Of a stretch of 64,000 nucleotides of DNA, positions 6,283 through 16,598 are shown piece by piece. Origin of the DNA: JBHJHP01 sp042219855 (GTDB lineage Bacteria; Bacteroidota; Bacteroidia; Bacteroidales; UBA5342); the NCBI RefSeq assembly GCF_042219855.1, contig NZ_JBHJHP010000004.1, positions 1 through 64,000 on the forward strand, written 5' to 3'. The first letter of the stretch is position 1, and each line of letters begins with the position of its first letter. Under the pieces are notes generated by a model. That model did not search any database. It was given only the letters and a program-made list of their open reading frames with translations, and was not told the origin of the DNA. Made by a program: the position numbers and the translations under genes.

Positions 6283-7565
6283 CCGAATCTTACAGATTTG
6301 AAAGGAGCCAGGGAGGGTCTGGTAATACTAATATCAACATGCTACAAAAAGCCGACAAGAACGATCTTCAATTTTTCAACTGCTTTGCTCGGCTTCGGAT
6401 TTACATGACTAATAATCCCATGGCTAAGCCATGGGCTGAATTGCCTTTTGCCTTTCAGGCAAATTAAAGATGACTCACCCCAGTCATAAGTTCCACCATG
6501 TTCTCCACAAGACAGCCCTCTCTATCACTTTGCTACACTGCGTGACAACGAGGGACCGTTTATACAAGCGGACCCGATTATAGCTTTTCAATTCTTTTCT
6601 AATTACCAGATTCATACAATTTAATCCGAACGCTTAACAAGCAAATTTACTTATCCGAATACCCTCCCTGGGCACGATTGAAGAGAGTGTTTAGGGTGGG
6701 CAATTACTCCGAATCTTACAGATTTGAAAGGAACCAGGGAGGGTCTGGTAATACTAATATCAACATGCTACAAAAAGCCGACAAGAACGTTCTTCAATTT
6801 TTCAACTGCTTTGCTCGGCTTCGGATTTACGTGACGAATAATCCCATGGCTGCGCCATGGGCTCAATTACGGTTTGCCCTTCAGGCAAAGTATTTCCCGA
6901 ATCCCAACAAAAACCACCCGTCCGAACACCCTCCCTGGGCACGACCGAAGAGAGTGTTTAGGGAGGGCAATAAATAAGGAGCTTGCAAGTTTGTCAGGAG
7001 CCAGGGTGGGTCATGCATTATCTGACTCACCCCAGTCCTCAGTTCCACTATGTTCTCCACAAGACAGCCCTCTCTATCACTTCGCTACCCTGCGTGACAA
7101 AGAGGGACCGTTTATACAAGCGGACCCGATTATAGCTTTTCAATTCTTTTCTAATTACCAGATTCATACAATTTAATCCAAACGCCTCACAAGCAAATGT
7201 AATTGTACGAACACCCTCCCTGGTCACGACCGAAGAGAGTGTTTAGGGAGGGCAGTTACTCCGTATCTTGCAGATTTGAAAGAAGCCAGGGAGGATCTGG
7301 TAATACTAATATCAACATGCAACAAAAAGCCGACAAGAACGATCTTCAATTTTTCTACTTCTGTGCGCGGCTTTGGATTTACATGACTAATAATCCCATG
7401 GCTGCGCCATGGGCTCAATTACGGTTTGCCCTTCAGGCAAAGTATTTCCCGAATCCCAACAAAAACCACCCGTCCGAATACCCCCCCTGGTCACGACCAT
7501 AGAGAGGGATTAGGGAGGGCAGTAAATAAGGAGCTTGCAGGTTTGCCAGAAGCCAGGGAGGGTCA
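6283..7565. repeat. Mosaic tandem repeat cluster with small hairpins
   Basis: Block X (agatttgaaaggagccaggg through the paired CCCATGGC/GCCATGGG and TTTGCC/GGCAAA hairpins) occurs at 6283-6463, 6709-6890 and 7259-7442. Block Y (gactcaccccag through a CCCTCTC...GAGGG hairpin) occurs at about 6472-6650 and 7023-7195. Block Z (accctccctgg ... gtttagggagggc, itself an inverted repeat) occurs before X2 and X3 and after X2 and X3. Copies are 85-95% alike by eye. Frames crossing the block (for example 6678-6977 and 7203-7502) share the repeat and lack domain features, so I treat the region as non-coding. It could be MITE-like or REP-like material. Confidence 0.7.
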
Positions 7566-8096
7566 AACATTCATAATTCGTAATTAAATAACCAGGGTGG
7601 GTTATAAAATTGAAAGTCCCAGTTAAACAAAATTTTGGTGAATTCCGTAGGTCTGTTATGTCTTACGAAAGGTGGATTATTTTTTCTGAAAATAAGTCAG
7701 AACCATAACTTTATGAAGAGCGGATAAGCGTAAATTAAACACTTATTTTAAGGGCGTTTTTGTATGAAAATCTGAAAAAACAAGCTTGAAAACTACGGGA
7801 ATATTTTTTAAAAATTCGGATGGGTTTGTAAATGTAAGTGCAAGTGTTAGAATGACTAAGCTGGTTATGTAATGCGGATATAGTTGAATAAAATTTTGTT
7901 GTAGAGAATAAGTATGACTTTACAACATTCATCATTGCCCGAAAGGCCTTACTTTCGAATATTTAATGCTGTAAAATATGAATTTAAATGTGAATACGAT
8001 GATATGATAACCTTATAATATTTTAATTTAGAAGATTCGAACAGAATTCTTTTAGGATTTATTTTGCTAACTAACTAATACTACAAAAATCTGAAT
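7566..8096. promoter_or_regulatory. Leader region of the glucan utilisation locus
   Basis: About 530 bp without a supported gene, AT-rich, directly upstream of the first lipoprotein gene of the locus. The locus promoter and the binding site of its regulator are expected here (inference). I see no strong terminator or clear promoter motif. Confidence 0.35.
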
Positions 8097-10289
8097 ATGT
8101 TTGCTAATCTTAAGTTTTTCCAGATAAGAGCCTTGTTGCTGTTGGCTTTGCTGGCTCTCTTTGCTTGTAAGGACTATAAAGAAAGATATGAAGACCCGCC
8201 ATGGCTGGGCGGATCGAACATAGAAACCCTGGAAGCCGCAGGCGACTATACCATATTTCTCGAATTGATGGACCGGGCCGGATATACTGAATCTGTTTCT
8301 AAAATTCTGTATACCTTGTTTGTGCCAAACGATGAAGCTTTTACAGAATATTTTCATTCCATTGGCAAGGAATCGGTGGCCGACCTGACCGACGACGAGG
8401 CTTTTCAGTTATTCACATTGCATATCCTTGTCAATCCACGCTCACGCTACCAGTTAATCTACGAATATGTATGGAGCGAGGAACAGGGGCCAAACGGGGA
8501 ATATGCCGGGCTGTTTTTCCGTAAAAGAACACCAAGCCGTTCAACACCCTATACGGAGTATGTAAAATACAATACAGATTTCGAAGGTGATTCCTTACTG
8601 ATCTACACCGGTGATAAATATGTACCGCTGTGGAGTAAAGATTTCTTCGAAGATTATTTCGCGGCCACAGATGGTTCAGACTATACCTTTATTTATCCCA
8701 ACAGTACATACGATGCTGCTTCACCATTGGCCAATCAGGCCATGAACTGGCATAATGCCAGGGTGATCCCGAATCCGGCAAAACCGGATGAACTGGGAGC
8801 AAGAACATCCAGTGGGTTTATTTACTATCTTGATCAGGTAGTGGCACCCATGCCCAGTATTGAGGAGTATCTGCGTCAGCATCTCGATAAATACGGTGTG
8901 TTCTACGATCTGATGCAGCGTTTTGCGGATTATGGCTTACCCATAGTGGATGAGGATCAGAATACCTTTTATCAGAAATCGTATGTTGATCTGCCCAACA
9001 TAGCGAACGATGCAGGTCCCGGTGATGGTCCGGAAGTCAGGATGAAAGATGTGTACAGTGCGTTTATTCCAGAGGACAATATCCTGGAACCATATATCAA
9101 TAACAAACTACTGGCTTCTTATGGCAGTATAGACAGTGTGCCGCTTATCACCTTGTCGTATGTATTGCGAAGCCATCTGATTCGTTCACTGGGACTGGTG
9201 TCAAAAATGGAGCGGGGATTTTTCAATGATTTTGGTGATCCGCTTACATTAACCCGCGATGATATCAATTCGGGTTATATGTGCAGCAACGGTGTATTCT
9301 ACGACATGAAAAAAGTGCTGGAACCCAACGCATTTACTGGGGTTACTGGTGATCTCTTTTTTATTAAGGACTATTCCACTTTTCTGTTTGCCCTGAATGA
9401 AACCGGTATGATCCGGACTCTGGCCAGCGGATACCAGGATGTAACGCTGTTTGCACCAACAAACGATGAACTGGAAAAATCGAATGTACGGTATAATAAA
9501 GATGCCAATCAGATTGAATACTACGGTCCTGACGAAGTCTGGCGGAAAATGAAAACCGATCAGCTGACAGAGTTCGTTCAAAACCATGTCACCTTCAATA
9601 AGGTAACAGATTTAAGTGGCGAGGGATTTCTTGAAATGAGCTCAGGTAACTATGTGCACTATCGGAATAATATTTTGCAGGGACCTGAAAACCAGTATTT
9701 AAACGATAGCATAACCATTGTATACAGTAAGGAACCCAACGAAACAGGGATTCAGTATGGCATAACAAATGCCATTAAATCGCGGTATTACAGCATGGGT
9801 AAATTAATCTGGTTCGATCCGGAACTAACTGAATTTGCTGCCCTGCTTGATGGTTCACGGCTTTTGAACCGCCGCATCAAAGACAGCGATACCAAGGAGC
9901 TGATTCCAAGACTTTCCTTTGTCTCCAACTCAGATGCCTGGACGGTTTTTGCACCAACCAACGATGCCATTGCAGCTGCAAGAGATGCCGGGCTGATTCC
10001 TGAGGACCGCGATTCCCTGGTTGCATTCCTGGAGTATCATTTTGTAAAGGATGTGGTGTCATTCGATAACGGTGATCCCAATGGTAGCGGAACATTTTCA
10101 ACACAGGCAGAAGCACCGGAAACCCCCAACGGACCTAAGTTTTATACGGTGACTATTAATAATGTAATGAATAACCTCAGTGTTACAGATATGAGCGGAC
10201 AGGTGGTCACAGTGGATCATGCCAAAGCAGATAACCTGGCCCAGAAGAGTGTGATTCATAAAATTAACTCCGTGTTAAAGTATCAGTAG
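8097..10289 (+). CDS. Fasciclin-domain (FAS1) surface lipoprotein
   Basis: 730 residues. Signal with lipobox LFAC (Cys-24), so a lipoprotein, probably at the cell surface. Four FAS1-like domains can be traced from repeated motifs of the type F[VA]P[TN]ND: TLFVPNDEAF (~68), a weaker one around 265-410, VTLFAPTNDE (~453) and WTVFAPTNDA (~622). FAS1 domains are adhesion or ligand-binding folds. It stands 22 bp upstream of a SusC gene and the arrangement is repeated at 15084, so it probably works with the SusCD transporter as a surface glycan-binding or scaffold protein; this is inference from position. First gene of the locus. Confidence 0.85.
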   Translation: MFANLKFFQIRALLLLALLALFACKDYKERYEDPPWLGGSNIETLEAAGDYTIFLELMDRAGYTESVSKILYTLFVPNDEAFTEYFHSIGKESVADLTDDEAFQLFTLHILVNPRSRYQLIYEYVWSEEQGPNGEYAGLFFRKRTPSRSTPYTEYVKYNTDFEGDSLLIYTGDKYVPLWSKDFFEDYFAATDGSDYTFIYPNSTYDAASPLANQAMNWHNARVIPNPAKPDELGARTSSGFIYYLDQVVAPMPSIEEYLRQHLDKYGVFYDLMQRFADYGLPIVDEDQNTFYQKSYVDLPNIANDAGPGDGPEVRMKDVYSAFIPEDNILEPYINNKLLASYGSIDSVPLITLSYVLRSHLIRSLGLVSKMERGFFNDFGDPLTLTRDDINSGYMCSNGVFYDMKKVLEPNAFTGVTGDLFFIKDYSTFLFALNETGMIRTLASGYQDVTLFAPTNDELEKSNVRYNKDANQIEYYGPDEVWRKMKTDQLTEFVQNHVTFNKVTDLSGEGFLEMSSGNYVHYRNNILQGPENQYLNDSITIVYSKEPNETGIQYGITNAIKSRYYSMGKLIWFDPELTEFAALLDGSRLLNRRIKDSDTKELIPRLSFVSNSDAWTVFAPTNDAIAAARDAGLIPEDRDSLVAFLEYHFVKDVVSFDNGDPNGSGTFSTQAEAPETPNGPKFYTVTINNVMNNLSVTDMSGQVVTVDHAKADNLAQKSVIHKINSVLKYQ

Positions 10290-10311
10290 TAACGTTGTAA
10301 CGAGTCTTAAA

Positions 10312-13300
10312 ATGAAAAAAATCTTACTTATTTCAGGATTACTTATCATAGCTTTAGCCGGAGGTCTTTTAAATGCACAGGCGCAAACCACCATCATTAA
10401 AGGGCAGGTGGTTGATGCCGAAACAAAGGAACCTCTTGTTGGCGTCAACGTAGTGGAAATTGATGAAAACGAACGTTTTCTTACAGGTGCCATTACAGAT
10501 ATGAACGGTAACTATGTCATTCAGACGGGTGATCCGGATAATCCGCTGCAGTTTTCCTATATCGGATACGAAAAGCAAACCATTCCGGTCAACGGGAAAA
10601 CAACCATTAATGTGGAACTTGGAACCTCATCAACGGCACTGAACGAAGTATCGGTATCCGGTTCACGAATGTCCAACGATGGCATAACAACCATCAGGGA
10701 CAGGACCACCAGTGTGTCGCGCCTCGAATTTAAGGAACTCGAAACACAGATGGGAAGCTCTGTGGAGGATATGTTACAGGGACGTATCGCAAACGTGGAT
10801 ATTACTTCCGTTTCGGGTGATCCGGGAGCAGGCCTGAATATCAGGATTCGTGGTACAGCTACTCTGAATGCCAGGAATACACCACTGATTGTGGTCAACG
10901 GCATTCCGTATAATTCACAAATTGATGAAAACTTCGATTTTGCCACTGCCGATATAGAAAAGTTCGGTAACATGATAGATGTGGCACCCGAGGATATTGA
11001 AAGCATAGAGGTACTGAAGGATGCGGCATCAACAGCCATCTGGGGCTCAAGTGCTGCCAATGGTGTTTTGATGATTAAAACCAAACGCGGTATCAAGTCA
11101 AAACCTATTTTCGACTATACCTATAAATATGCTGTGGGCTGGGAACCGGATCCGCTACCCATGCTTAACGGAGGTGACTACTCCCGTCTGATTCTGCAGA
11201 TGCATTACAATGTGGATCGTAATGAGTTTTCAAATCAGTTCAATCCCAATAATGTGAATAATCTGGCCAACGAAATTGCTTTTGACCCGAGATGGACAGA
11301 GTATTATAACTTTAGCCAGGAAACCGATTGGGTAGGAGAGATTACGCAGCGTGCCAGTTCACAACAACACGTGTTCTCAGTACGCGGAGGTGGTGATAAG
11401 TCACGGTACAATATGTCTGTGGGGCACTCCAACGAAACCGGTACTACCATTAACAACGGGCTTAAAAAACTGACTCTGCGCAGTTCACTCGACTATGATC
11501 TGTCGTCAAAACTGACGTTTAAAACAGATATCCTGTACACCCGTTACGACCAGTATAACACTTACGATGCCGAGGACCCTGAATTTGGCAGTAAGCTGGT
11601 TCGGTCTATTGCATACCGAAAAATGCCCAACATGAGCGTGTACGACAGGGACGAAAACAATGAACATGTTGGCGATTACTTTACACCGGCAGAAACCTTA
11701 CAGGGAAATGCAAGAGATATGTATAATCCGGTGGCTCTGGCAAACCTGGGTGTAAACGAACAGCTAAAGAATAATGCAAGAGCACTGTTTACATTGCGTT
11801 ACCGGATTCAAAACAACCTGATCTTAAATTCTACCATCACCCTCGATATCTTCGATAATAAAAGGCACCGGTTCCTGCCATACGATGCCGTTGGTTACAT
11901 TTACGACAGTGAAATAACCAACCTTGCATCCGATGAGTTTTCAAAGAAAAGCACCATATATACTTACAATCAGCTGATTTATACACCGGTACTGGGAGAA
12001 GATCACAATCTTACGGTATTGGGTCAGGTTGATACGGAGAAAACCAGTCAGTTATGGCAAAAGCAGCAGACCAGCCGTTCGGCATCACCTTACCTGCAGT
12101 TGCCAGCCGGTGATAAAACCATTGAATATATTGGACAGGACTTATCGGAATACCGTTCGCTTGGTTTCTACCTGCAGGGTGCCTATAAGTATAAAGACAA
12201 GTACCTGGCAACGATGGGTGCCAAATACGAAGGCAACTCAAAATATAGTCCCGATAGCCGTTGGGGTTTATTCCCAACCGTTTCAGGCGCCTGGCGAATC
12301 AATGAGGAAAGTTTTATGAAGGATGCCACCTGGATCAATGACTTTCGTTTGCGTGTCAGCTGGGGACAGAGCGGCAACTCTCCCAATGCAAACTACCTTT
12401 ACTGGAACACCTATAATTCAAGTGCTCAGTTGTCTTATCTCAATTACCAGGGTGTTGAACCCAATGGTGTGGAACTGACCAGCTTGAAATGGGAAACCCT
12501 GGAGACATTCAACCCGGGGATATCATTTTATGGGCTCAGAAACCGCTTAAATGTTGAACTGGACTATTATACCAAAGTCACCAAGGATCTGTTCCTGGAA
12601 AACACCGGCATTCCAACCCATACCGGTTTTACGAATATGAGTATCAACGAAGGGCAGATGGAAAACAGGGGATATGAGGTGATGGTCGATTACAAGATTC
12701 TCGAAAAGACAGCATTTAAACTGAGCGTTAATGCCAACTTTTCTACCAACAAAAATATTGTGATCAGCCTGCCGGAGAACTTTGCCATGGAATACGGCGA
12801 TATGCTGGCCAACGGGAATTATAAAATCAGTGTGGTGCCGGGTGAACCACTGGGGGGATTCTTTGGCTACCGTTACCTTGGTGTTTATCAGAGCAATGAA
12901 GATGCTGTGGTACGCGATGAAAATGGCGATCCTATTTATGGATTGAATAAAACCGAGCCCTTAAAAATGATCATGGGTGGTTCTGAAGGCTATACCTTTG
13001 AAGGTGGTGATGCCAAATACGACGACATCAACCATGATGGTAAGATTGATGAACTGGACCTGGTTTATTTGGGCGACCTGAACCCGAAAGTAATGGGTGG
13101 TACCGGTATCAGGGCGCAGTATAAGAATATTACATTCAATACCTTCCTCTATTTCAAGCTGGGTCAGAAAGTAATAAACCAGACCCGGATGGATACCGAA
13201 AAAATGTATAACTACGATAACCAGAGCAAAGCCACAAACTGGTACTGGAGAAATCCGGGTGATATTACCGATGTTCCGAGGCCCTTATATAACAAAGGGT

Positions 13301-13578
13301 ACAACTGGCTTGGATCAAGCCGGTTTGTGGAAGACGGATCGTATATGCGTCTGAAAACCATATCGTTGAGCTATGATTTTAGCAGTGCTCTCCTGAAAAA
13401 GCTTCACCTGAGAAGTCTGAGAGTGTATGCCACAGGATACAACCTGTTTACACTGACGAACTATTCGGGACAGGATCCGGAAGTCGGACTTCCGAACAGA
13501 CCGGATACACTGCCAAAGGATTACAGCAGAACACCGCCATCCAAAAGGGTAATGTTTGGTTTAAATGTTTCATTTTAA
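10312..13578 (+). CDS. SusC/RagA-family TonB-dependent outer-membrane transporter
   Basis: 1088 residues, usual SusC length. Order: signal peptide ending NAQAQ; carboxypeptidase-regulatory-like beta domain (~28-105, starting IKGQVVDAETKEPLVGVNV); TonB plug (~130-255) with RIRGTATL and an IEVLKDAAS...GSSAANGV segment; 22-strand barrel; C-terminus LNVSF, an aromatic end as in barrel proteins. It imports oligosaccharides across the outer membrane with TonB energy, together with the SusD at 13590 (11 bp downstream). Which glycan each of the two SusC proteins takes cannot be read from the sequence; the neighbouring enzymes suggest beta-glucan fragments. Confidence 0.95.
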   Translation: MKKILLISGLLIIALAGGLLNAQAQTTIIKGQVVDAETKEPLVGVNVVEIDENERFLTGAITDMNGNYVIQTGDPDNPLQFSYIGYEKQTIPVNGKTTINVELGTSSTALNEVSVSGSRMSNDGITTIRDRTTSVSRLEFKELETQMGSSVEDMLQGRIANVDITSVSGDPGAGLNIRIRGTATLNARNTPLIVVNGIPYNSQIDENFDFATADIEKFGNMIDVAPEDIESIEVLKDAASTAIWGSSAANGVLMIKTKRGIKSKPIFDYTYKYAVGWEPDPLPMLNGGDYSRLILQMHYNVDRNEFSNQFNPNNVNNLANEIAFDPRWTEYYNFSQETDWVGEITQRASSQQHVFSVRGGGDKSRYNMSVGHSNETGTTINNGLKKLTLRSSLDYDLSSKLTFKTDILYTRYDQYNTYDAEDPEFGSKLVRSIAYRKMPNMSVYDRDENNEHVGDYFTPAETLQGNARDMYNPVALANLGVNEQLKNNARALFTLRYRIQNNLILNSTITLDIFDNKRHRFLPYDAVGYIYDSEITNLASDEFSKKSTIYTYNQLIYTPVLGEDHNLTVLGQVDTEKTSQLWQKQQTSRSASPYLQLPAGDKTIEYIGQDLSEYRSLGFYLQGAYKYKDKYLATMGAKYEGNSKYSPDSRWGLFPTVSGAWRINEESFMKDATWINDFRLRVSWGQSGNSPNANYLYWNTYNSSAQLSYLNYQGVEPNGVELTSLKWETLETFNPGISFYGLRNRLNVELDYYTKVTKDLFLENTGIPTHTGFTNMSINEGQMENRGYEVMVDYKILEKTAFKLSVNANFSTNKNIVISLPENFAMEYGDMLANGNYKISVVPGEPLGGFFGYRYLGVYQSNEDAVVRDENGDPIYGLNKTEPLKMIMGGSEGYTFEGGDAKYDDINHDGKIDELDLVYLGDLNPKVMGGTGIRAQYKNITFNTFLYFKLGQKVINQTRMDTEKMYNYDNQSKATNWYWRNPGDITDVPRPLYNKGYNWLGSSRFVEDGSYMRLKTISLSYDFSSALLKKLHLRSLRVYATGYNLFTLTNYSGQDPEVGLPNRPDTLPKDYSRTPPSKRVMFGLNVSF

Positions 13579-13589
13579 GAATTGCAGCT

Positions 13590-15074
13590 ATGAAGTTTGA
13601 CAGAATATATAGAAAACCGGTGGCCATTGCAGTGATGTTGTTGCTCATGATCACATCGTGTAACGACTGGATGACGCTGATGCCTGAAGATGAACTACTG
13701 AAGGAAAACTTCTGGGGTAAAACTGAAGATGTGTACAGTGCGCTGGGCGCCATGTACAACGCGTTCAGGGATGCGTCCATGGAGAACCTGATTTGGGGCG
13801 AACTTAGGGCAGATCTTATGGTGATCAACGATATTTCTCCCTTCCAGGATTATGCCCGTATTGCAGAAAGTAATATCAGTCCTACAAACGGTGCGGTAAG
13901 CTGGAGACACTATTATAAGGCCATTAACCTTGCCAATACGCTTATGTATTATGATAAGGAAGTTTTTGAAATTGATGAGACATTTACAAAACGCATGATG
14001 GATGGCGTGGATGCCGAAGCGCTCTTTATTCGTTCGCTGAGTTATTTTTATCTCGTGCGTTTGTGGAAAGATGTTCCACTGGTTATTGAACCCACCTTAT
14101 CGGACACCGCAGATATGTTTATTCCTAAAAGTTCGGAACGCGAAGTTTTAAACCAGGTTATTAAGGATCTGCTGAAAGCCAAGGATATGGCATATACAAC
14201 GGAATTCTTCGGAAGCAATGCCGAACCGGGATTCAGAACCGGGAGAGCCAATAAATACGCGATTATGGCGCTGCTGGCTGATGTGTACCTGTGGGATGAG
14301 CAGTACCGGCTTGCTTCAGACTACTGCGATTCAGTTATCGCTTCTGGTCTTTACGATCTGGAACCGGCTGATAACTGGTTTAGTTTGTACTATCCGGGTA
14401 ACTCAAAGGTGGAGAGTATCTTTGAGATTCAGTACGACGATAACCTGGATTACCAGGAGAATCCCATTTATAACGATCTTATTCCACTGACCGGAGGGGC
14501 AAAAATACGGCCTGATATGCAACAGCTAACCCTGCTGCTCTCAGAGCAGGATATTCGCACCTGTAATCCCTCAAGCCCAAGAAATCCGGATCCGCTGAGG
14601 AAATATAAAAGCATTAGTATTGAAACCGGAATTCCACGCTCACAAAACCAGCGTGATGCCAATTTTATGTACTATCGGTATGCAGATATTACCCTGATAA
14701 AGGCAGAGGCACTGAATGAGCTGGATGATGTGGCGGGAGCAAATGAATGGCTGAGGAAGACCAAGGAAAGGGCAAACCTCTCGCATTCTCCTGTTGATAC
14801 CAAAGAAGATCTCCGGACGGCCATACTGGAAGAACGGGCCAAAGAATTTCTTGCTGAAGGGAAACGATGGTTCGATGTTCTAAGGGTTGCCAAACGCAAC
14901 AGTTTTGAGCAGAAACAACTGATCATAAGCATGATCCTGGCCGGTGCCGATATCAAGCAGAAACCGATACTGCAGGCTAAGGTTTATGATACCCTCAGTT
15001 ATTACCTGCCTATTCCGGAAGGGGATATCAGAACCAATCCGAATTTGATCCAAAACCCGTATTACGACAGATAA
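13590..15074 (+). CDS. SusD/RagB-family glycan-binding lipoprotein
   Basis: 494 residues. Lipobox ITSC (Cys-24). Typical SusD layout: early WMTLMPEDEL segment, N-terminal helix pairs (TPR-like), and the conserved C-terminal stretch with YYRYADITLIKAEALNE and ILEERAKEFLAEGKRWFDVLR. SusD forms the lid of the SusC pore and captures glycans at the surface. It is the partner of the 10312-13578 transporter and is followed after 9 bp by a fasciclin lipoprotein. Nothing unusual in length or motifs. Confidence 0.95.
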   Translation: MKFDRIYRKPVAIAVMLLLMITSCNDWMTLMPEDELLKENFWGKTEDVYSALGAMYNAFRDASMENLIWGELRADLMVINDISPFQDYARIAESNISPTNGAVSWRHYYKAINLANTLMYYDKEVFEIDETFTKRMMDGVDAEALFIRSLSYFYLVRLWKDVPLVIEPTLSDTADMFIPKSSEREVLNQVIKDLLKAKDMAYTTEFFGSNAEPGFRTGRANKYAIMALLADVYLWDEQYRLASDYCDSVIASGLYDLEPADNWFSLYYPGNSKVESIFEIQYDDNLDYQENPIYNDLIPLTGGAKIRPDMQQLTLLLSEQDIRTCNPSSPRNPDPLRKYKSISIETGIPRSQNQRDANFMYYRYADITLIKAEALNELDDVAGANEWLRKTKERANLSHSPVDTKEDLRTAILEERAKEFLAEGKRWFDVLRVAKRNSFEQKQLIISMILAGADIKQKPILQAKVYDTLSYYLPIPEGDIRTNPNLIQNPYYDR

Positions 15075-15083
15075 TTAGAAAGC

Positions 15084-16562
15084 ATGATGAAAAAGATAGT
15101 ATTACATAACATAAAGTCCGTTTTGCCTCTGGCAATGTTGCTGGTCGTATTATTTGCCTGTAAAAAGGATCCCATCTACTGGAAGGTGGATTCTGAATTC
15201 CAGGTGATATCAGAGTATGTATCCGATAATGCTGAATTTTCGGAATTCAACAAAATGCTGGAGTATACAAAATTGTACCGCATACTTAGTACACGCGGAC
15301 CTTTTACCTTGTTTCTGCCAACTGACGAGGCGATTCAGAAATTTTACCAGGAAAATGGCTATTCTTCCTTCCGCGATTTTCCGGATACGAACATGGTATT
15401 TGACTTTGTCTACAACCATTTGATAGCCAATCAGATTACAACCGGTGATGTGGGCCTGGGTGCTTTACGCGATACCAACGCACTTGGTGACTACATAGTA
15501 AGTGAATTCCAGAATGCAGATATTATTCTCAACAAGAAAGCCAAAATTATTGACAGGGATGTAGAGACAGCCAACGGATTTATTCATGTTGTGGACGAGG
15601 TCATTCCAATCATCACAAAAAGTATTTATCAGACATTGAAGGATAATCCGTCATATTCAATATTTACACAGGGGCTTGAAAGGACAGGTCTAAGCGATAC
15701 CCTGGATCTTATCACCTTCCCTTACGGCAATAAAACGGCGAGAACACGCTTTACAGTGCTGGCTATTGCGGATACAACATACGGGCGCTATGGTATTACA
15801 AATATTGATCAGTTGATCAATCAGTTTACGGATAATCCTGATAGTCTCACTTTTCTGAATAACGGATTCTACCGATATATGGAATATCATTGTCTGGCCA
15901 ACACCTATTATCTGTCTGACTTTGAATCACAGTTATATCCGATTCTGTCGCATGATAATAATGTAAAGGCTACCATTACAGATGATTATAAGTTAAATTT
16001 AGATCCTGAAACAGAAACCTATACCGGGTTTTATGTGCCGGAATCCAATTATCCGGCTAAAAACGGCGCCTTACATAGCATTAACGGCTTGCTACCGGTT
16101 GAAACACCCAGTCCGACCACCATAATTTTTGAGGTCACAGATTATTTCGACCTGAAACAGGGCGATTATTTCGGTAAGTATTACATGAAATGGTTTGACG
16201 GGGAAAATACCTTTAAGTACATCAAATGGTCAGGCGATTATCTGCAGTATTACTGGAAGGATCACGACACCGGAACACTGTTGAACGACGATTGTCTGAA
16301 CATGCTGGGCTACTGGTGGATTGAGATCACTACGCCTAAGATCATGAAAGGGAAATACCATGTATCCGGCAATATCTGGCAAAACCAGGTGGGCTATGAG
16401 GTATTCGTTGACGATGAAAGAATTGGAATCGTGAATTCCGGCGAAGTGCCTGATCTGGGTACATTTATCTGGGATAAAACCGAAAGACATAAAATAAAAC
16501 TGGTAGCCATTCAGTTTGGTGGCTTATTCTGGGACACAGTAACGTTTACACCGGTTGACTAA
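15084..16562 (+). CDS. Fasciclin-domain lipoprotein with C-terminal beta domain
   Basis: 492 residues. Lipoprotein signal with LFAC (Cys-26 from the first Met; a second Met follows immediately and is equally possible). Two FAS1-like domains: ~37-175 (GPFTLFLPTDEAI, then GFIHVVDEVIPI) and ~180-345 (RFTVLAIADT, then GALHSINGLLPV). Residues ~345-492 form a different, tryptophan-rich beta domain (FEVTDYFDLKQGDYFG ... DTVTFTPVD) that looks like a carbohydrate-binding or DUF5108-type module. Lies between the first SusD and the second SusC, 36 bp before the latter. Probably a surface accessory protein of the second SusCD pair (inference). Confidence 0.8.
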   Translation: MMKKIVLHNIKSVLPLAMLLVVLFACKKDPIYWKVDSEFQVISEYVSDNAEFSEFNKMLEYTKLYRILSTRGPFTLFLPTDEAIQKFYQENGYSSFRDFPDTNMVFDFVYNHLIANQITTGDVGLGALRDTNALGDYIVSEFQNADIILNKKAKIIDRDVETANGFIHVVDEVIPIITKSIYQTLKDNPSYSIFTQGLERTGLSDTLDLITFPYGNKTARTRFTVLAIADTTYGRYGITNIDQLINQFTDNPDSLTFLNNGFYRYMEYHCLANTYYLSDFESQLYPILSHDNNVKATITDDYKLNLDPETETYTGFYVPESNYPAKNGALHSINGLLPVETPSPTTIIFEVTDYFDLKQGDYFGKYYMKWFDGENTFKYIKWSGDYLQYYWKDHDTGTLLNDDCLNMLGYWWIEITTPKIMKGKYHVSGNIWQNQVGYEVFVDDERIGIVNSGEVPDLGTFIWDKTERHKIKLVAIQFGGLFWDTVTFTPVD

Positions 16563-16598
16563 ATGAATAATCTGATCCATAATCTAATATAGTTTGAA

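Noticed and set aside
6678..7502. Three ~100-codon plus-strand frames in the mosaic repeats
   Set aside because: They consist of repeat blocks, include hairpin sequence, differ by frame between copies and lack protein features.
7735..7935. 66-codon minus-strand frame upstream of the glucan locus
   Set aside because: No domain or signal, low-complexity AT-rich sequence in a probable leader.
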